From the NCBI GenBank assembly GCA_016935715.1, contig JAFGQJ010000122.1, positions 1 through 14,551 on the forward strand: a stretch of 14,551 nucleotides of DNA. Direction: 5' to 3'. A program made the translations under genes and the position numbers. Source of the DNA: Spirochaetales bacterium. GTDB lineage: Bacteria > Spirochaetota > Spirochaetia > SZUA-6 > DRHE01. Positions 1 through 6,811 of this stretch are shown piece by piece (the stretch's first letter is position 1; the number at the start of each line of letters is the position of its first letter). The notes beneath the pieces were generated by a model. The model worked only from the letters and a program-made list of their open reading frames with translations. It was not told where the DNA came from and ran no database searches.

Positions 1-194
1 CCTCTCCTCGCTGTCTGGATACGGTGAATCAGTCAGCACGCTCTGGATTATTGTTAAACCGAAATCCGTTTTTCCACAAGCCTCCCCGTGCTCCCGCACC
101 CGGTCAGGCCAGGGCTGCTGCGCAGTCGACCCGGAAACAAAAAAAGGGGAAGAGTTTTGAAAAACCCCGGATCTTACGATAAATTTAGAAGGAT
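1..194. other. Upstream non-coding stretch, no gene recognised
   Basis: I see no convincing coding frame, RNA gene or repeat here. Small dyads are present (for example the 8-bp palindrome CTGCGCAG near 118), but none has a stem long enough to call. A TTGAAA at 157-162 lies 17 nt before TAAATT (180-185). If used, transcription would start practically on the ribosome binding site of the next gene, so I do not call a promoter. The 3' end carries AGAAGG (187-192) just before the ATG at 195. Confidence 0.4.
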
Positions 195-644
195 ATGATC
201 CCACGCCGGGCAGTACCAGCAATCCTTCTCACGATCACGACCTGCCTCCTGGCAGTCTCGACGCTCGGCTGCAGCGTCGCGGCCGTCCCGGGCCGCTTCA
301 CCTACGTGGTGAAGTACGAGGTGACTGCTGAGTTCGCCGCCACCTCTCCGGGCAGTGTCGATGTTGCCTACCTGGACGGAACCGGACCCCAGTCTCCGGC
401 GGTTTTTACCCCGCCCCAGTCCTTCGAGGTAACCTTCGATTACGACTACGGTACTCCCTTCGATCCGGAAATGACCTTCAACAGCGCCTCCTTCACGGAC
501 GTGGGTGACAAAATCATCGTCAAGATCATCTGGAAAGACTACAGGACGGATTTCCAGGAGGAGCTGCTCGCCGCCGGAGTCATCGAATACGACGGCGCAC
601 CCCCCGCGGCGCTCACCATCCACGGGGACCAGCTGCCTAAATAA
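195..644 (+). CDS. Small secreted protein or lipoprotein, possibly MmpS-like beta-sandwich
   Basis: This is a 149-residue protein with a clear export signal: two arginines at residues 4-5, a hydrophobic stretch at about 7-25, then Cys26 in the context STLGC. Cys26 may be a lipidation site, although the -3/-2 residues (T, L) are not the classic lipobox; a type I cleavage near SVAA (27-30) is the alternative. The mature part is short and rich in beta-forming residues, with a YEVTAEF stretch at 41-47, a VDVAYLDG stretch near 55-62 and aromatic strands later. The pattern (YEVT, then a strand with a G-containing turn) recalls MmpS-type immunoglobulin-like accessory domains, but this is a weak resemblance from memory. 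AGAAGG lies only 2 nt before the ATG, unusually close, so the start could be somewhat different. The next gene begins 90 nt downstream on the same strand. Confidence 0.6.
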   Translation: MIPRRAVPAILLTITTCLLAVSTLGCSVAAVPGRFTYVVKYEVTAEFAATSPGSVDVAYLDGTGPQSPAVFTPPQSFEVTFDYDYGTPFDPEMTFNSASFTDVGDKIIVKIIWKDYRTDFQEELLAAGVIEYDGAPPAALTIHGDQLPK

Positions 645-734
645 CCGACCTGACAGCCGGCCCCTCGAACCCGTCGAAATCAAACCAACTTTTCCCCTCG
701 TAGCCTTGCGAATTTATCTGGAAGCGAACATAGT

Positions 735-1907
735 ATGTGCCAGGGCATGGAAAAGACAGCCATCACCGACAACCGGCGGCGAAACCGCATCATCGACAAC
801 ATCATCCAGGCCGTGGTCGACCGGCAGGGATTTCTGCTGCTCGGCCATAAAAACCCCGACGAGGATTGCATCGCCTCCATGGTCGGCTTCGCTCTGCTGG
901 CGGCGAAATTCTCGAAGGACATCTGCATCTACCTGGGCAAGCAGATACACGAGCATTTCCAATACCTGCTCAATATCTGTACCTACAATTCCATCCCCAT
1001 CCTGTACGAAGGCGACCCCCTGCCCGCTTCCGTCGACACGGTGGTCCTGTTCGACACGGCCAAACCGTCCATGCTCGAAGCGGACGCCCGGGTCAGGGGA
1101 ATCATCGATGACGAGAGCACGCTGAAGATCGAAATCGATCACCACCTCGGCTCGGACAGCCAGTACTCGGGCCAGGAGGGCTACCGCCTGGTCACGGAGG
1201 CGTCCTCCTCCGGCGAGCTCGTGGGCCAGATCCTTCTCAGGCTGAGGGACCGAAAGAGACTCCTGCGGCGGTTCCAGATCAATGACCTCGTTTCGCGGAA
1301 CATCGTTCTGGCCGTCCTGACCGGCATCATCGGGGATTCGAAGATGGGTCTGTATCTGAAAAACGAGCGGGAGAGGGAATACTACAGGGTGTTCAGCGCC
1401 TTGTTCAACGATCTGCTCGCTCGAAAGACCACCCGCCGGACAAACTTCTCCGACATGCAGGAGGTCTTCCGGGAAATCCAGAGACTGTCGAGAAACGAGG
1501 AAAAGTGCTTCAACACCTTCATGGAGAGGAAGCGTTTCTCGCAAAAGATCGGCTACGTGGTGCTGGGGGAGCAGGACGTCGAGACCCTCAGCCGGGAATT
1601 CGACAACGACACCATCGTCTCCGTGGCGCGCGGGGTGGCGGATATCCTGGCGGAGGAGAGCAGGTGGCTGGGACTGGTCTGCTATTTCGATCCCCCGGAG
1701 CAATCCGATCTCGTCCAGTTCCGCCTGCGGCGCAGCCACCTGTACAAACAGACCGATCTGCGCACGGTGCTCGAGACATTCTCCATAGCCAACGGCGGCG
1801 GGCACGAGGGAGCCATCGGCTTTCGCATCCCCAAATCCGAAATCGAGGATCTGGAAAGCTACGTTGCCGATCTGGTCCGGGGGATCGAGGAGCTGATCCG
1901 AAACTGA
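735..1907 (+). CDS. DHH/DHHA1 family phosphoesterase (NrnA/RecJ-like)
   Basis: This 390-residue protein is a DHH-superfamily metal-dependent phosphoesterase, the fold used by oligoribonuclease/pAp phosphatase NrnA, c-di-AMP phosphodiesterases and RecJ. Visible motifs in order are GHKNPDEDCIAS (37-48, with metal-binding H38, D42 and D44), FDTAK (106-110), the signature EIDHHLGSDS (133-142), GIIGDSK (197-203), and a C-terminal DHHA1 substrate-binding motif GGGHEGAIGF (354-363). Length and architecture fit stand-alone NrnA-like enzymes, expected in the cytoplasm and acting on short oligonucleotides, pAp or cyclic dinucleotide products. Motif I is NPDEDCIAS rather than the commoner NPDGDAIGS, and about 100 residues of mostly charged helix (205-265) lie between the two domains. 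GGAAG (720-724) sits 10 nt before ATG 735; Met5 (747) is an alternative start. It converges on the HD-GYP gene with a 16-nt gap. The family call is firm; the exact substrate cannot be read from sequence. Confidence 0.9.
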   Translation: MCQGMEKTAITDNRRRNRIIDNIIQAVVDRQGFLLLGHKNPDEDCIASMVGFALLAAKFSKDICIYLGKQIHEHFQYLLNICTYNSIPILYEGDPLPASVDTVVLFDTAKPSMLEADARVRGIIDDESTLKIEIDHHLGSDSQYSGQEGYRLVTEASSSGELVGQILLRLRDRKRLLRRFQINDLVSRNIVLAVLTGIIGDSKMGLYLKNEREREYYRVFSALFNDLLARKTTRRTNFSDMQEVFREIQRLSRNEEKCFNTFMERKRFSQKIGYVVLGEQDVETLSREFDNDTIVSVARGVADILAEESRWLGLVCYFDPPEQSDLVQFRLRRSHLYKQTDLRTVLETFSIANGGGHEGAIGFRIPKSEIEDLESYVADLVRGIEELIRN

Positions 1908-1923
1908 GACAGGGGGCGACAGT

Positions 1924-2997
1924 TCAGGGAGTTTTCTGTTTCAGCTCGTCGAGCAGCCGTTTGATTTCCCCGCTTCTGAACAGCTTCCCGAAAGCCTCCA
2001 CGATCTCCGGGTCGAACTGCTTGCCCGCGTTTATCTCGATTTCCCGCAATGCGCTCTGATAGTCCATCTTCTTGCGGTAGGGACGATCGGTGGTCATGGC
2101 ATCGAAGGCATCCGCCACCGAAATGATCCTGCCCGGAAGCGGGATCATCTCCCCGGCGATCTTCTCCGGATAGCCCTGGCCGTCGAAACGCTCGTGGTGA
2201 TGCAGCACGCAGCTCAGGGCATGCTCGAGATAGGTGATATTTCCCAGGATATTCTTTCCCGTGGCCGGATGCTCCTGGATCTCCCGGGTCTCCGCATCCA
2301 GCAGCGGTCCGGGTTTCTGCAGTATCGCGTCGGGAACGCCGATCTTGCCCACATCGTGAAGCAGGGCCCCGATCTCTATGGTGAACAGGTCCTCCTCGTC
2401 CAGCTCTTTTTCCTCGGCGATGCTCCCGGCGATGCTCTTGGCGATGGCGGTCACCCGCTCCGTGTGCCCGCGGGTATAGGGATCCCGGGCTTCCAGGGTG
2501 TTGACCACAGCGTTCACAGTTTCCCGGTAGGCCTGCTTCAGCTCCCGGTTCTTGCGCTGCAGCTCGCTGATCAAAAGCGTCCCGGTGCCCCGCAGCCGGG
2601 TGCTCAGCTCCCGCATCATGGAGTAGGCCAGGAGGGGAGCCTTTTTCAGCAGAATGCCGAAATCCCGCCGGGAGATCTCCAGCAGCACCGTGGACTCCAG
2701 GGCAACGGCGCTGGCCGAGCGGGGCCCCCGGTCCAGGAGGGCCATCTCTCCGAAGAAATCCCCGTCGTACTGCATGGCCAGTACCATCTCCTTCCCCTCT
2801 TCGAACTTCTTGGTGATGGCCACCTTGCCCGTCCGAATGATGTAGAAGGTGTCCGCCACCGTGCCTTCCCGGATGATGAACTCCCCCTTCCCGTGGATCT
2901 TGGTCGAAGCGAAGCGGGCCACCATGCGCAGATCCCGGCTGGACATCTCTGAGAAGAATTGAATGCTCCGCAGCTCCTCGGGTTTTGGTCTGTTCAC
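1924..2997 (-). CDS. Cyclic-nucleotide-binding domain / HD-GYP phosphodiesterase
   Basis: This is a two-domain signalling protein of about 357 residues. The N-terminal part (about 10-115) is a CRP-like cyclic-nucleotide-binding domain, with the phosphate-binding cassette GDFFGEMALLDRGPRSASA at about 80-98, including GEMAL and the ligand-contacting Arg93. A short charged helix (about 140-160) links it to an HD-GYP domain with HTERV (178-182), the HD pair in LLHDVGKIG (214-215), HHHERFDGQGYP (266-277) and VADAFDAMTTDRPYR, all as in active c-di-GMP phosphodiesterases. I infer a soluble enzyme that degrades c-di-GMP under control of a cyclic nucleotide. The frame stays open to 3231, but that part overlaps the upstream membrane-protein gene in another frame and reads as non-protein-like. 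The first sensible start is GTG at 2997 (35 nt after the upstream stop), with AGTAGGG about 12 nt before it; the codons for V66 and V73 of the long frame are GTA and cannot start. It is the last gene of a likely four-gene operon. Confidence 0.9.
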   Translation of the reverse strand: MNRPKPEELRSIQFFSEMSSRDLRMVARFASTKIHGKGEFIIREGTVADTFYIIRTGKVAITKKFEEGKEMVLAMQYDGDFFGEMALLDRGPRSASAVALESTVLLEISRRDFGILLKKAPLLAYSMMRELSTRLRGTGTLLISELQRKNRELKQAYRETVNAVVNTLEARDPYTRGHTERVTAIAKSIAGSIAEEKELDEEDLFTIEIGALLHDVGKIGVPDAILQKPGPLLDAETREIQEHPATGKNILGNITYLEHALSCVLHHHERFDGQGYPEKIAGEMIPLPGRIISVADAFDAMTTDRPYRKKMDYQSALREIEINAGKQFDPEIVEAFGKLFRSGEIKRLLDELKQKTP

Positions 2998-3032
2998 GCT
3001 CGTATCGATCCCTACTGGAATTTTCGGCGCCT

Positions 3033-3428
3033 CTACTCTTTCTCGCCACTCGAAGCGTACGCTTCGTCCTTGCCGCGGTACAGCAGCATCGGGGGAATGA
3101 GGGTCCAGATCGCCAGGATCACCGAACCGTACCATGGCTCGTAGAACGGCGCCTCGAGGAATCGCACCGGCCCCTGGCCGAGCGCGTAGATCCAGACCAC
3201 CATGGACAGGGTGGAGACGAGGAGCTGGCACGCCGAGCGCACCCCCATGGCCAGATAGAGATAAAGCGGAGTGATCCCCACGAGCAGCAGGCTGATCACC
3301 AGGTGGGGGATCAGACGATCCGGCAGCACGCCCTGCAGGAAGATGAACACGGCGATGATCTCGCTAGGAATGAGCTTCAACAGCGCTTCTAGAAAGGAGT
3401 TGTCCTGCCGTTTGATGGCTCTGCCCAT
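3033..3428 (-). CDS. Small integral membrane protein with four predicted helices
   Basis: This 131-residue protein of unknown function is mostly hydrophobic, with probable transmembrane helices at about 17-35, 40-61, 66-84 and 98-117. It has a positively charged N-terminus (K and R in the first ten residues) and a charged tail ending in a glutamate- and lysine-rich stretch. The first helix contains LIPSEIIAVFIFLQGVL. I do not recognise a characterised family and see no catalytic or metal-binding motif. GAGGAGG lies about 8 nt before ATG 3428, a strong ribosome binding site, and that start is 19 nt after the threonine synthase stop, so the two genes are probably cotranscribed. The HD-GYP gene follows 35 nt downstream. 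A membrane partner or anchor for that signalling protein is conceivable but unsupported by any motif. Confidence 0.8.
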   Translation of the reverse strand: MGRAIKRQDNSFLEALLKLIPSEIIAVFIFLQGVLPDRLIPHLVISLLLVGITPLYLYLAMGVRSACQLLVSTLSMVVWIYALGQGPVRFLEAPFYEPWYGSVILAIWTLIPPMLLYRGKDEAYASSGEKE

Positions 3429-3447
3429 ATTTGTTCCTCCTCACCCG

Positions 3448-4761
3448 TCACTCGCTCGCTTGCTCTGCACCGATACGGTGCCCGCAAGCGCGGGGCTCCA
3501 GGCGCCTCAGCAGCCGCTTCACCGCCTGGAGCGACGGCTCGATCACCGGAGCCGGCGGCACGGCTTTCTGCACCGCTGTGATATCCTTCAGGCCGCTGCC
3601 GGTGGCCAGCACCACTACCGGCTCCCGCGCAGCGATCCGCCCGCATTCCAGGGCTGCCAGGAACCCTGCGTAGGAGGCGGCGGCGGCCGGTTCGACGAAC
3701 ACACCGAACCGCCCCAGCTCCGCGACAGCCTGCAGGATCTGCCGATCCCCCACCGTGATGTAGCTCCCCCCGGTTTCACGGACCGCCCGCAGGGCCCGCG
3801 CTCCGTCGGCGGGCATGTCCACGCAGATGCTGTCCGCGATGGTCGAAGCCCGCACCGGCTGGACGGACTGCCGCCCCGCATCGAAGGCCCGGGCAATGGC
3901 GGCCGAACCTTCCGCCTGTACGCCGTAGAGGCGCGGCTGGAACTCCAGCCACCCGAGATCGGACAGATCCCTAAATCCCTTGTGCAGCCCTGATATGATG
4001 TTCCCGTCTCCCACCGAAACGAAGATGGCGAGCGGGGCCCCCCCCGCAAGCTCGATCCGCCCCTGCCGGACCGCTTCCCAGATCTCGAAGGCCGCCGTTT
4101 TCTTTCCCTCCGCCGTGAAGGGGTTGTATCCGGTGTTGCGGCAATACCAGCCGAGCTCTCGGGACGCCTCGATGCTCAGGGCGCTCGCCTGGTCGTAGTT
4201 TCCTTCGACCAGGATCACCGTGGCTCCGAAGGCCAGCATCTGGCCGATTTTGGCCGCGGGCGCCTCCTTCGGAGCGAAGACCACGGCCGGCAGCTGCAGG
4301 GCCGCCGCCATTCCGGCCAGGGCCGCCCCGGCGTTGCCCGTGGAGGCGGTCACGACCCGCCCGGCACCGATCTGCACGGCCCTGGCGGTCACCAGCGAGC
4401 TGGCCCGATCCTTGAAGGAGGCAGTCGGGTTGCTGCTCTCGTCCTTCAGCCAGAAGGCGCTCAGGCCGCGCGCGGCCCTGAGGGCCGGAAGCTCGTACAG
4501 AGGCGTCCAGCCTACCCGGCGCAGCGGGGTGCCGCGAGCCCCGGGATCATCCAGCGGCAGCAGGGGCAGGTAGCGCCAGTGGGAGGGCTCCCGGTCCGGT
4601 CCCGACAGCCGCAGCGGCTCGACGGTTTTGCGGATTGCCGCCGTGTCGAGAACTACGTCGAGGCAGCCCTGGTCTTTCGGGCAGAGGTACAGCTGCTGCG
4701 AAGCAGCGTATTGCTCTCCGCAGAGGCTGCAGCGGTACCCGCAAAAATTCGTCCTCTCCAT
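3448..4761 (-). CDS. thrC: Threonine synthase-like PLP enzyme
   Basis: This 437-residue fold-type II PLP enzyme resembles threonine synthase, which converts O-phosphohomoserine to threonine. It opens with a zinc-ribbon-like cysteine set (C11, C14, C27, C33), as in the archaeal/cyanobacterial-type enzymes. It then shows DESSNPTASFKDRA (107-120, with PLP lysine K117), a phosphate-binding TASTGNAGAALAG (138-150), VSVGDGNIISGLHKGF (249-263) and the late motif ATGSGLKD (386-393), all typical of ThrC rather than cysteine synthase. An in-frame TAG directly precedes ATG 4761, which fixes the earliest start; GACGG about 5 nt upstream is a modest ribosome binding site. It lies 24 nt after the flavin reductase gene and 19 nt before the membrane-protein gene. 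No homoserine kinase or dehydrogenase is nearby, so its job may not be threonine biosynthesis. Beside SsnA and YgeY homologues, a lyase role like that of YgeX (diaminopropionate ammonia-lyase, also fold-type II) is a reasonable alternative. Confidence 0.87.
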   Translation of the reverse strand: MERTNFCGYRCSLCGEQYAASQQLYLCPKDQGCLDVVLDTAAIRKTVEPLRLSGPDREPSHWRYLPLLPLDDPGARGTPLRRVGWTPLYELPALRAARGLSAFWLKDESSNPTASFKDRASSLVTARAVQIGAGRVVTASTGNAGAALAGMAAALQLPAVVFAPKEAPAAKIGQMLAFGATVILVEGNYDQASALSIEASRELGWYCRNTGYNPFTAEGKKTAAFEIWEAVRQGRIELAGGAPLAIFVSVGDGNIISGLHKGFRDLSDLGWLEFQPRLYGVQAEGSAAIARAFDAGRQSVQPVRASTIADSICVDMPADGARALRAVRETGGSYITVGDRQILQAVAELGRFGVFVEPAAAASYAGFLAALECGRIAAREPVVVLATGSGLKDITAVQKAVPPAPVIEPSLQAVKRLLRRLEPRACGHRIGAEQASE

Positions 4762-4785
4762 CTATCCGTCCATGCACCACTTCCT

Positions 4786-5313
4786 TCAAGCGCCGTACTG
4801 CTCTGTCCCGAAGGCGGCTTTGATCTGCCCCAGGTACAGCCGATGATAATCCCTGGCCGGGTAGTTGCCCTCGATGAAATCCGCCAGAAAACGTTCGGGC
4901 TCGAAATCGTCGAAATACATCTTGGAGCATTCCAGGATCAGGTCCGCCTCTTCGAAACCCGGAGATCCGATGGTTTCGGAGCCTACGGGAGTCAGCCCGC
5001 AATGGTCTATCTTATCGACCTCCCGCCCCGAGTGGCTACCGCAGTAGTCGAGGGTTTCGCCGTGTCCGGGAGGGAAATGGCAGATCGTGAAATCCGGGTA
5101 CTTCTCCATGAACTCGTGGGTGTAGCGCTGGGGACGCACCACCACCATGGCCATGGGGCGGCTCCACATGCATCCCAGGGCGCCCCAGCCCACGGTCATG
5201 GTGTTGAACCTGCCGGCGGAATGATCGCCGCAGGTCAGGAGGAAATGCTCATCGCTCCAGCTTCGATACACGGCCATGCGCAGATTTGACGGCGGTATTC
5301 GTTTTCTTTTCAT
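4786..5313 (-). CDS. Flavin reductase-like FMN-binding protein
   Basis: This 175-residue protein matches the flavin reductase-like (FMN-binding split-barrel) family common in anaerobes. Recognisable segments are FNTMTVGWG (36-44), a strand plus loop VVVRPQRYTHEF (57-68), a CGSHSGREVDK motif (91-101) and a C-terminal part ending in a YLGQI strand (160-164). The family binds FMN and handles electron transfer from NAD(P)H or other donors; physiological acceptors are mostly unknown. AAGGAG sits 7 nt before ATG 5313, supporting the start. It is the first gene of the minus-strand operon and is divergent from the SsnA-like gene across 115 nt. That places a flavin redox protein beside a [4Fe-4S] DHOD-like protein, so it may serve the same pathway; this is inference from position. 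I see no membrane segment or signal peptide. Confidence 0.87.
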   Translation of the reverse strand: MKRKRIPPSNLRMAVYRSWSDEHFLLTCGDHSAGRFNTMTVGWGALGCMWSRPMAMVVVRPQRYTHEFMEKYPDFTICHFPPGHGETLDYCGSHSGREVDKIDHCGLTPVGSETIGSPGFEEADLILECSKMYFDDFEPERFLADFIEGNYPARDYHRLYLGQIKAAFGTEQYGA

Positions 5314-5332
5314 GGTCTACTCCTTGGGCTGC

Positions 5333-5360
5333 TTCACGGTTCCATGCTTCGCAGTATAAT
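5333..5360 (+). promoter_or_regulatory. Candidate sigma70-type promoter for the ssnA-like operon
   Basis: A perfect TATAAT (5355-5360) is preceded at 16 nt by TTCACG (5333-5338), which shares four of six bases with TTGACA. It lies in the only sizeable AT-rich patch between two divergent operons and would start transcription about 60 nt before GTG 5429. The same patch offers TATATT on the minus strand (5363 to 5358) for the flavin reductase operon, but with a poor -35 (TCAATA), so that direction remains unassigned. Confidence 0.5.
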
Positions 5361-5375
5361 ATAGACCAGTCGATC

Positions 5376-5432
5376 ATGGGTATTGAGGTGAAAGGAAATA
5401 TCGCAATTTTCCAGAAGGCCTGCTCCCGGTGA
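5376..5432 (+). CDS. Possible 18-codon leader ORF overlapping the ssnA start
   Basis: A short frame begins at ATG 5376 and encodes an 18-residue peptide (MGIEVKGNIAIFQKACSR). Its TGA (5430-5432) overlaps the GTG start of the SsnA-like gene in the sequence GTGA, the geometry typical of translational coupling. It sits just downstream of the candidate promoter. Against it: no Shine-Dalgarno sequence precedes the ATG, and a frame this short can arise by chance. It could be a regulatory leader, or nothing. Confidence 0.25.
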   Translation: MGIEVKGNIAIFQKACSR

Positions 5433-6811
5433 GCGCGGCAAGACGGGCGCCCGAGCTGCTGGAGATCCGCAACCTCTGGCTGTGCCGCTTCGGCGACGGG
5501 GCCGTCCGTCCCGAGTTCTGCCATCTGCGGATTGCAGACGGCAGGATCGCCGAGATCCGCCCCGCCGATTACCGCGGCTACCTGGCTGGCCCGCCGGGGC
5601 GCACCGGCCCTGCCGGAAAGCCCGGCCGGGTGATCGACGCCGGCGCGCGGGTGGCGACCCCTCCTGGGATCAATTTCCACGAGCATCTCTACTCCCGTCT
5701 GGCCAAAGGTCTGTCTCTGCCGGGTCCGATGGAGGAGTTCCGCGATATCCTCGAGAATCTGTGGTGGCGCCTGGATGCGGCGCTGGATGCGGACATGGTG
5801 GCAGCCTGCGCACGCCTCGGCTCCGCCCAGGCCCTCCTCTGCGGGGTGAGCTACGTTTTCGATCATCACAGCTCGCCTGGCTTCGTGCGGGGGAGCCTGG
5901 ACGCGCTGGGGTCGGTCCTCGCAGAGGCGGGATTGCGCGCTGTCTGCTGCCTGGAGACCTCGGACCGGCACGGCGCCGAGGTCACGGAGGCCTGCCTCGA
6001 GGAGCAGCGGGCGTTCATGCGCCGCTCGGCGAGCTCGGATCTCAAAGGTCTCGTGGGGCTCCACGCCCCCTTCACCCTGAGCGATCGTACCCTGGGCAGG
6101 GCGGCGGCCCTGTGCCGCGAGTCGGCGGCGGGCATCCACATCCATCTGGCCGAAGACGCATACGAACAGCGCTACAGCAGGGAACACTTCGGGTGCACCG
6201 CGGCGGTACGCCTGGATCGCCTCGGCCTGCTCCAATACCCCGGGATTCTCGCCCATGGGGTTCACCTGGAGAAGGAAGACTGGCCGGCCATCGGCCGGGG
6301 ACGATGCGCGCTGGCGGTGAACCCGGATTCGAACCTGAACAACGCGGTGGGGCTGGGCCGCTACGGAGAGATACCCGGGGAAGTCATCCTGCTGGCCGGC
6401 ACGGACGGGATGCACGCCAGTCCCTTTCGATCCATCAAGCAGATGTTCCTCCTCCATCGCCACCAGGGCGCTTCGCTGCCGGAGAGCTTCGAGCTCGTCC
6501 GCAGGGTGTGCTTCGACCAAATTCGCTTCGTGCGCAGCTTCTTTCCCGACTACCCGGGGTTGAATCCGGGGGACCGGGCCGACCTGACCGTCTGGGACTA
6601 CAGCCCTCCCTCCCCTTTCACGGGGGATTCGTTCTGGGGTCACCTGGTCTACGGAGTCCTGGAATCTCCGGCCTGGATCGTGTGCATGCAGGGCAGGGCG
6701 CTGGTGTGCGGAGGCGGTCTTTGCGGCCTGGACATCGAATCGATCACCCGCTCCGCCGCCCGCCAGGGCGCGCGCCTGTTCGAGAAACTAGGAGTGATTC
6801 CGCATGGCTGA
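5429..6811 (+). CDS. ssnA: SsnA-like amidohydrolase
   Basis: This 460-residue metal-dependent amidohydrolase belongs to the SsnA/chlorohydrolase-guanine deaminase group. Metal-site residues are visible: HEH (84-86, where most relatives have HxH as HTH or HNH), HIHLAED (237-243), LAHGVHL (274-280) and AGTDGMHAS (323-331, D326). The segment ENLWWRLDAALD (109-120), the DHHSSP motif (145-150), HAPFTLSD (212-219) and NPDSNLNNAVG (298-308) match my memory of E. coli SsnA closely. The family is thought to hydrolyse or deaminate nitrogen heterocycles; the true SsnA substrate is unsettled, and SsnA is tied to anaerobic purine and selenium-linked gene clusters. The start is GTG 5429 with AGAAGG 10 nt upstream. 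Its TGA overlaps the next gene's ATG by 8 nt, indicating one operon. Residues 52-66 form a glycine/proline-rich insertion within the N-terminal beta region. Confidence 0.9.
   Translation: MSAARRAPELLEIRNLWLCRFGDGAVRPEFCHLRIADGRIAEIRPADYRGYLAGPPGRTGPAGKPGRVIDAGARVATPPGINFHEHLYSRLAKGLSLPGPMEEFRDILENLWWRLDAALDADMVAACARLGSAQALLCGVSYVFDHHSSPGFVRGSLDALGSVLAEAGLRAVCCLETSDRHGAEVTEACLEEQRAFMRRSASSDLKGLVGLHAPFTLSDRTLGRAAALCRESAAGIHIHLAEDAYEQRYSREHFGCTAAVRLDRLGLLQYPGILAHGVHLEKEDWPAIGRGRCALAVNPDSNLNNAVGLGRYGEIPGEVILLAGTDGMHASPFRSIKQMFLLHRHQGASLPESFELVRRVCFDQIRFVRSFFPDYPGLNPGDRADLTVWDYSPPSPFTGDSFWGHLVYGVLESPAWIVCMQGRALVCGGGLCGLDIESITRSAARQGARLFEKLGVIPHG

Noticed and set aside
706..734. TTGCGA and CATAGT with 17-nt spacing before the DHH gene
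   Set aside because: The -10-like element abuts the ATG, which would give a leaderless or truncated transcript, while a ribosome binding site is present.
1904..1944. Inverted repeat CTGAGACAG / CTGTTTCAG between the convergent DHH and HD-GYP genes
   Set aside because: The 9-bp stem contains one wobble pair, has a 23-nt loop, and lies partly inside both coding sequences without a T run. It may be chance.
2998..3231. N-terminal extension of the HD-GYP protein to 3231
   Set aside because: The extension is proline- and arginine-rich without domain character and overlaps the membrane-protein gene, which has a strong ribosome binding site and clear hydrophobic helices.
5249..6643. A 464-codon minus-strand frame opposite the SsnA-like gene
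   Set aside because: It overlaps a gene with all amidohydrolase motifs and also runs into the flavin reductase start. Composition is typical of an antisense shadow in GC-rich DNA.
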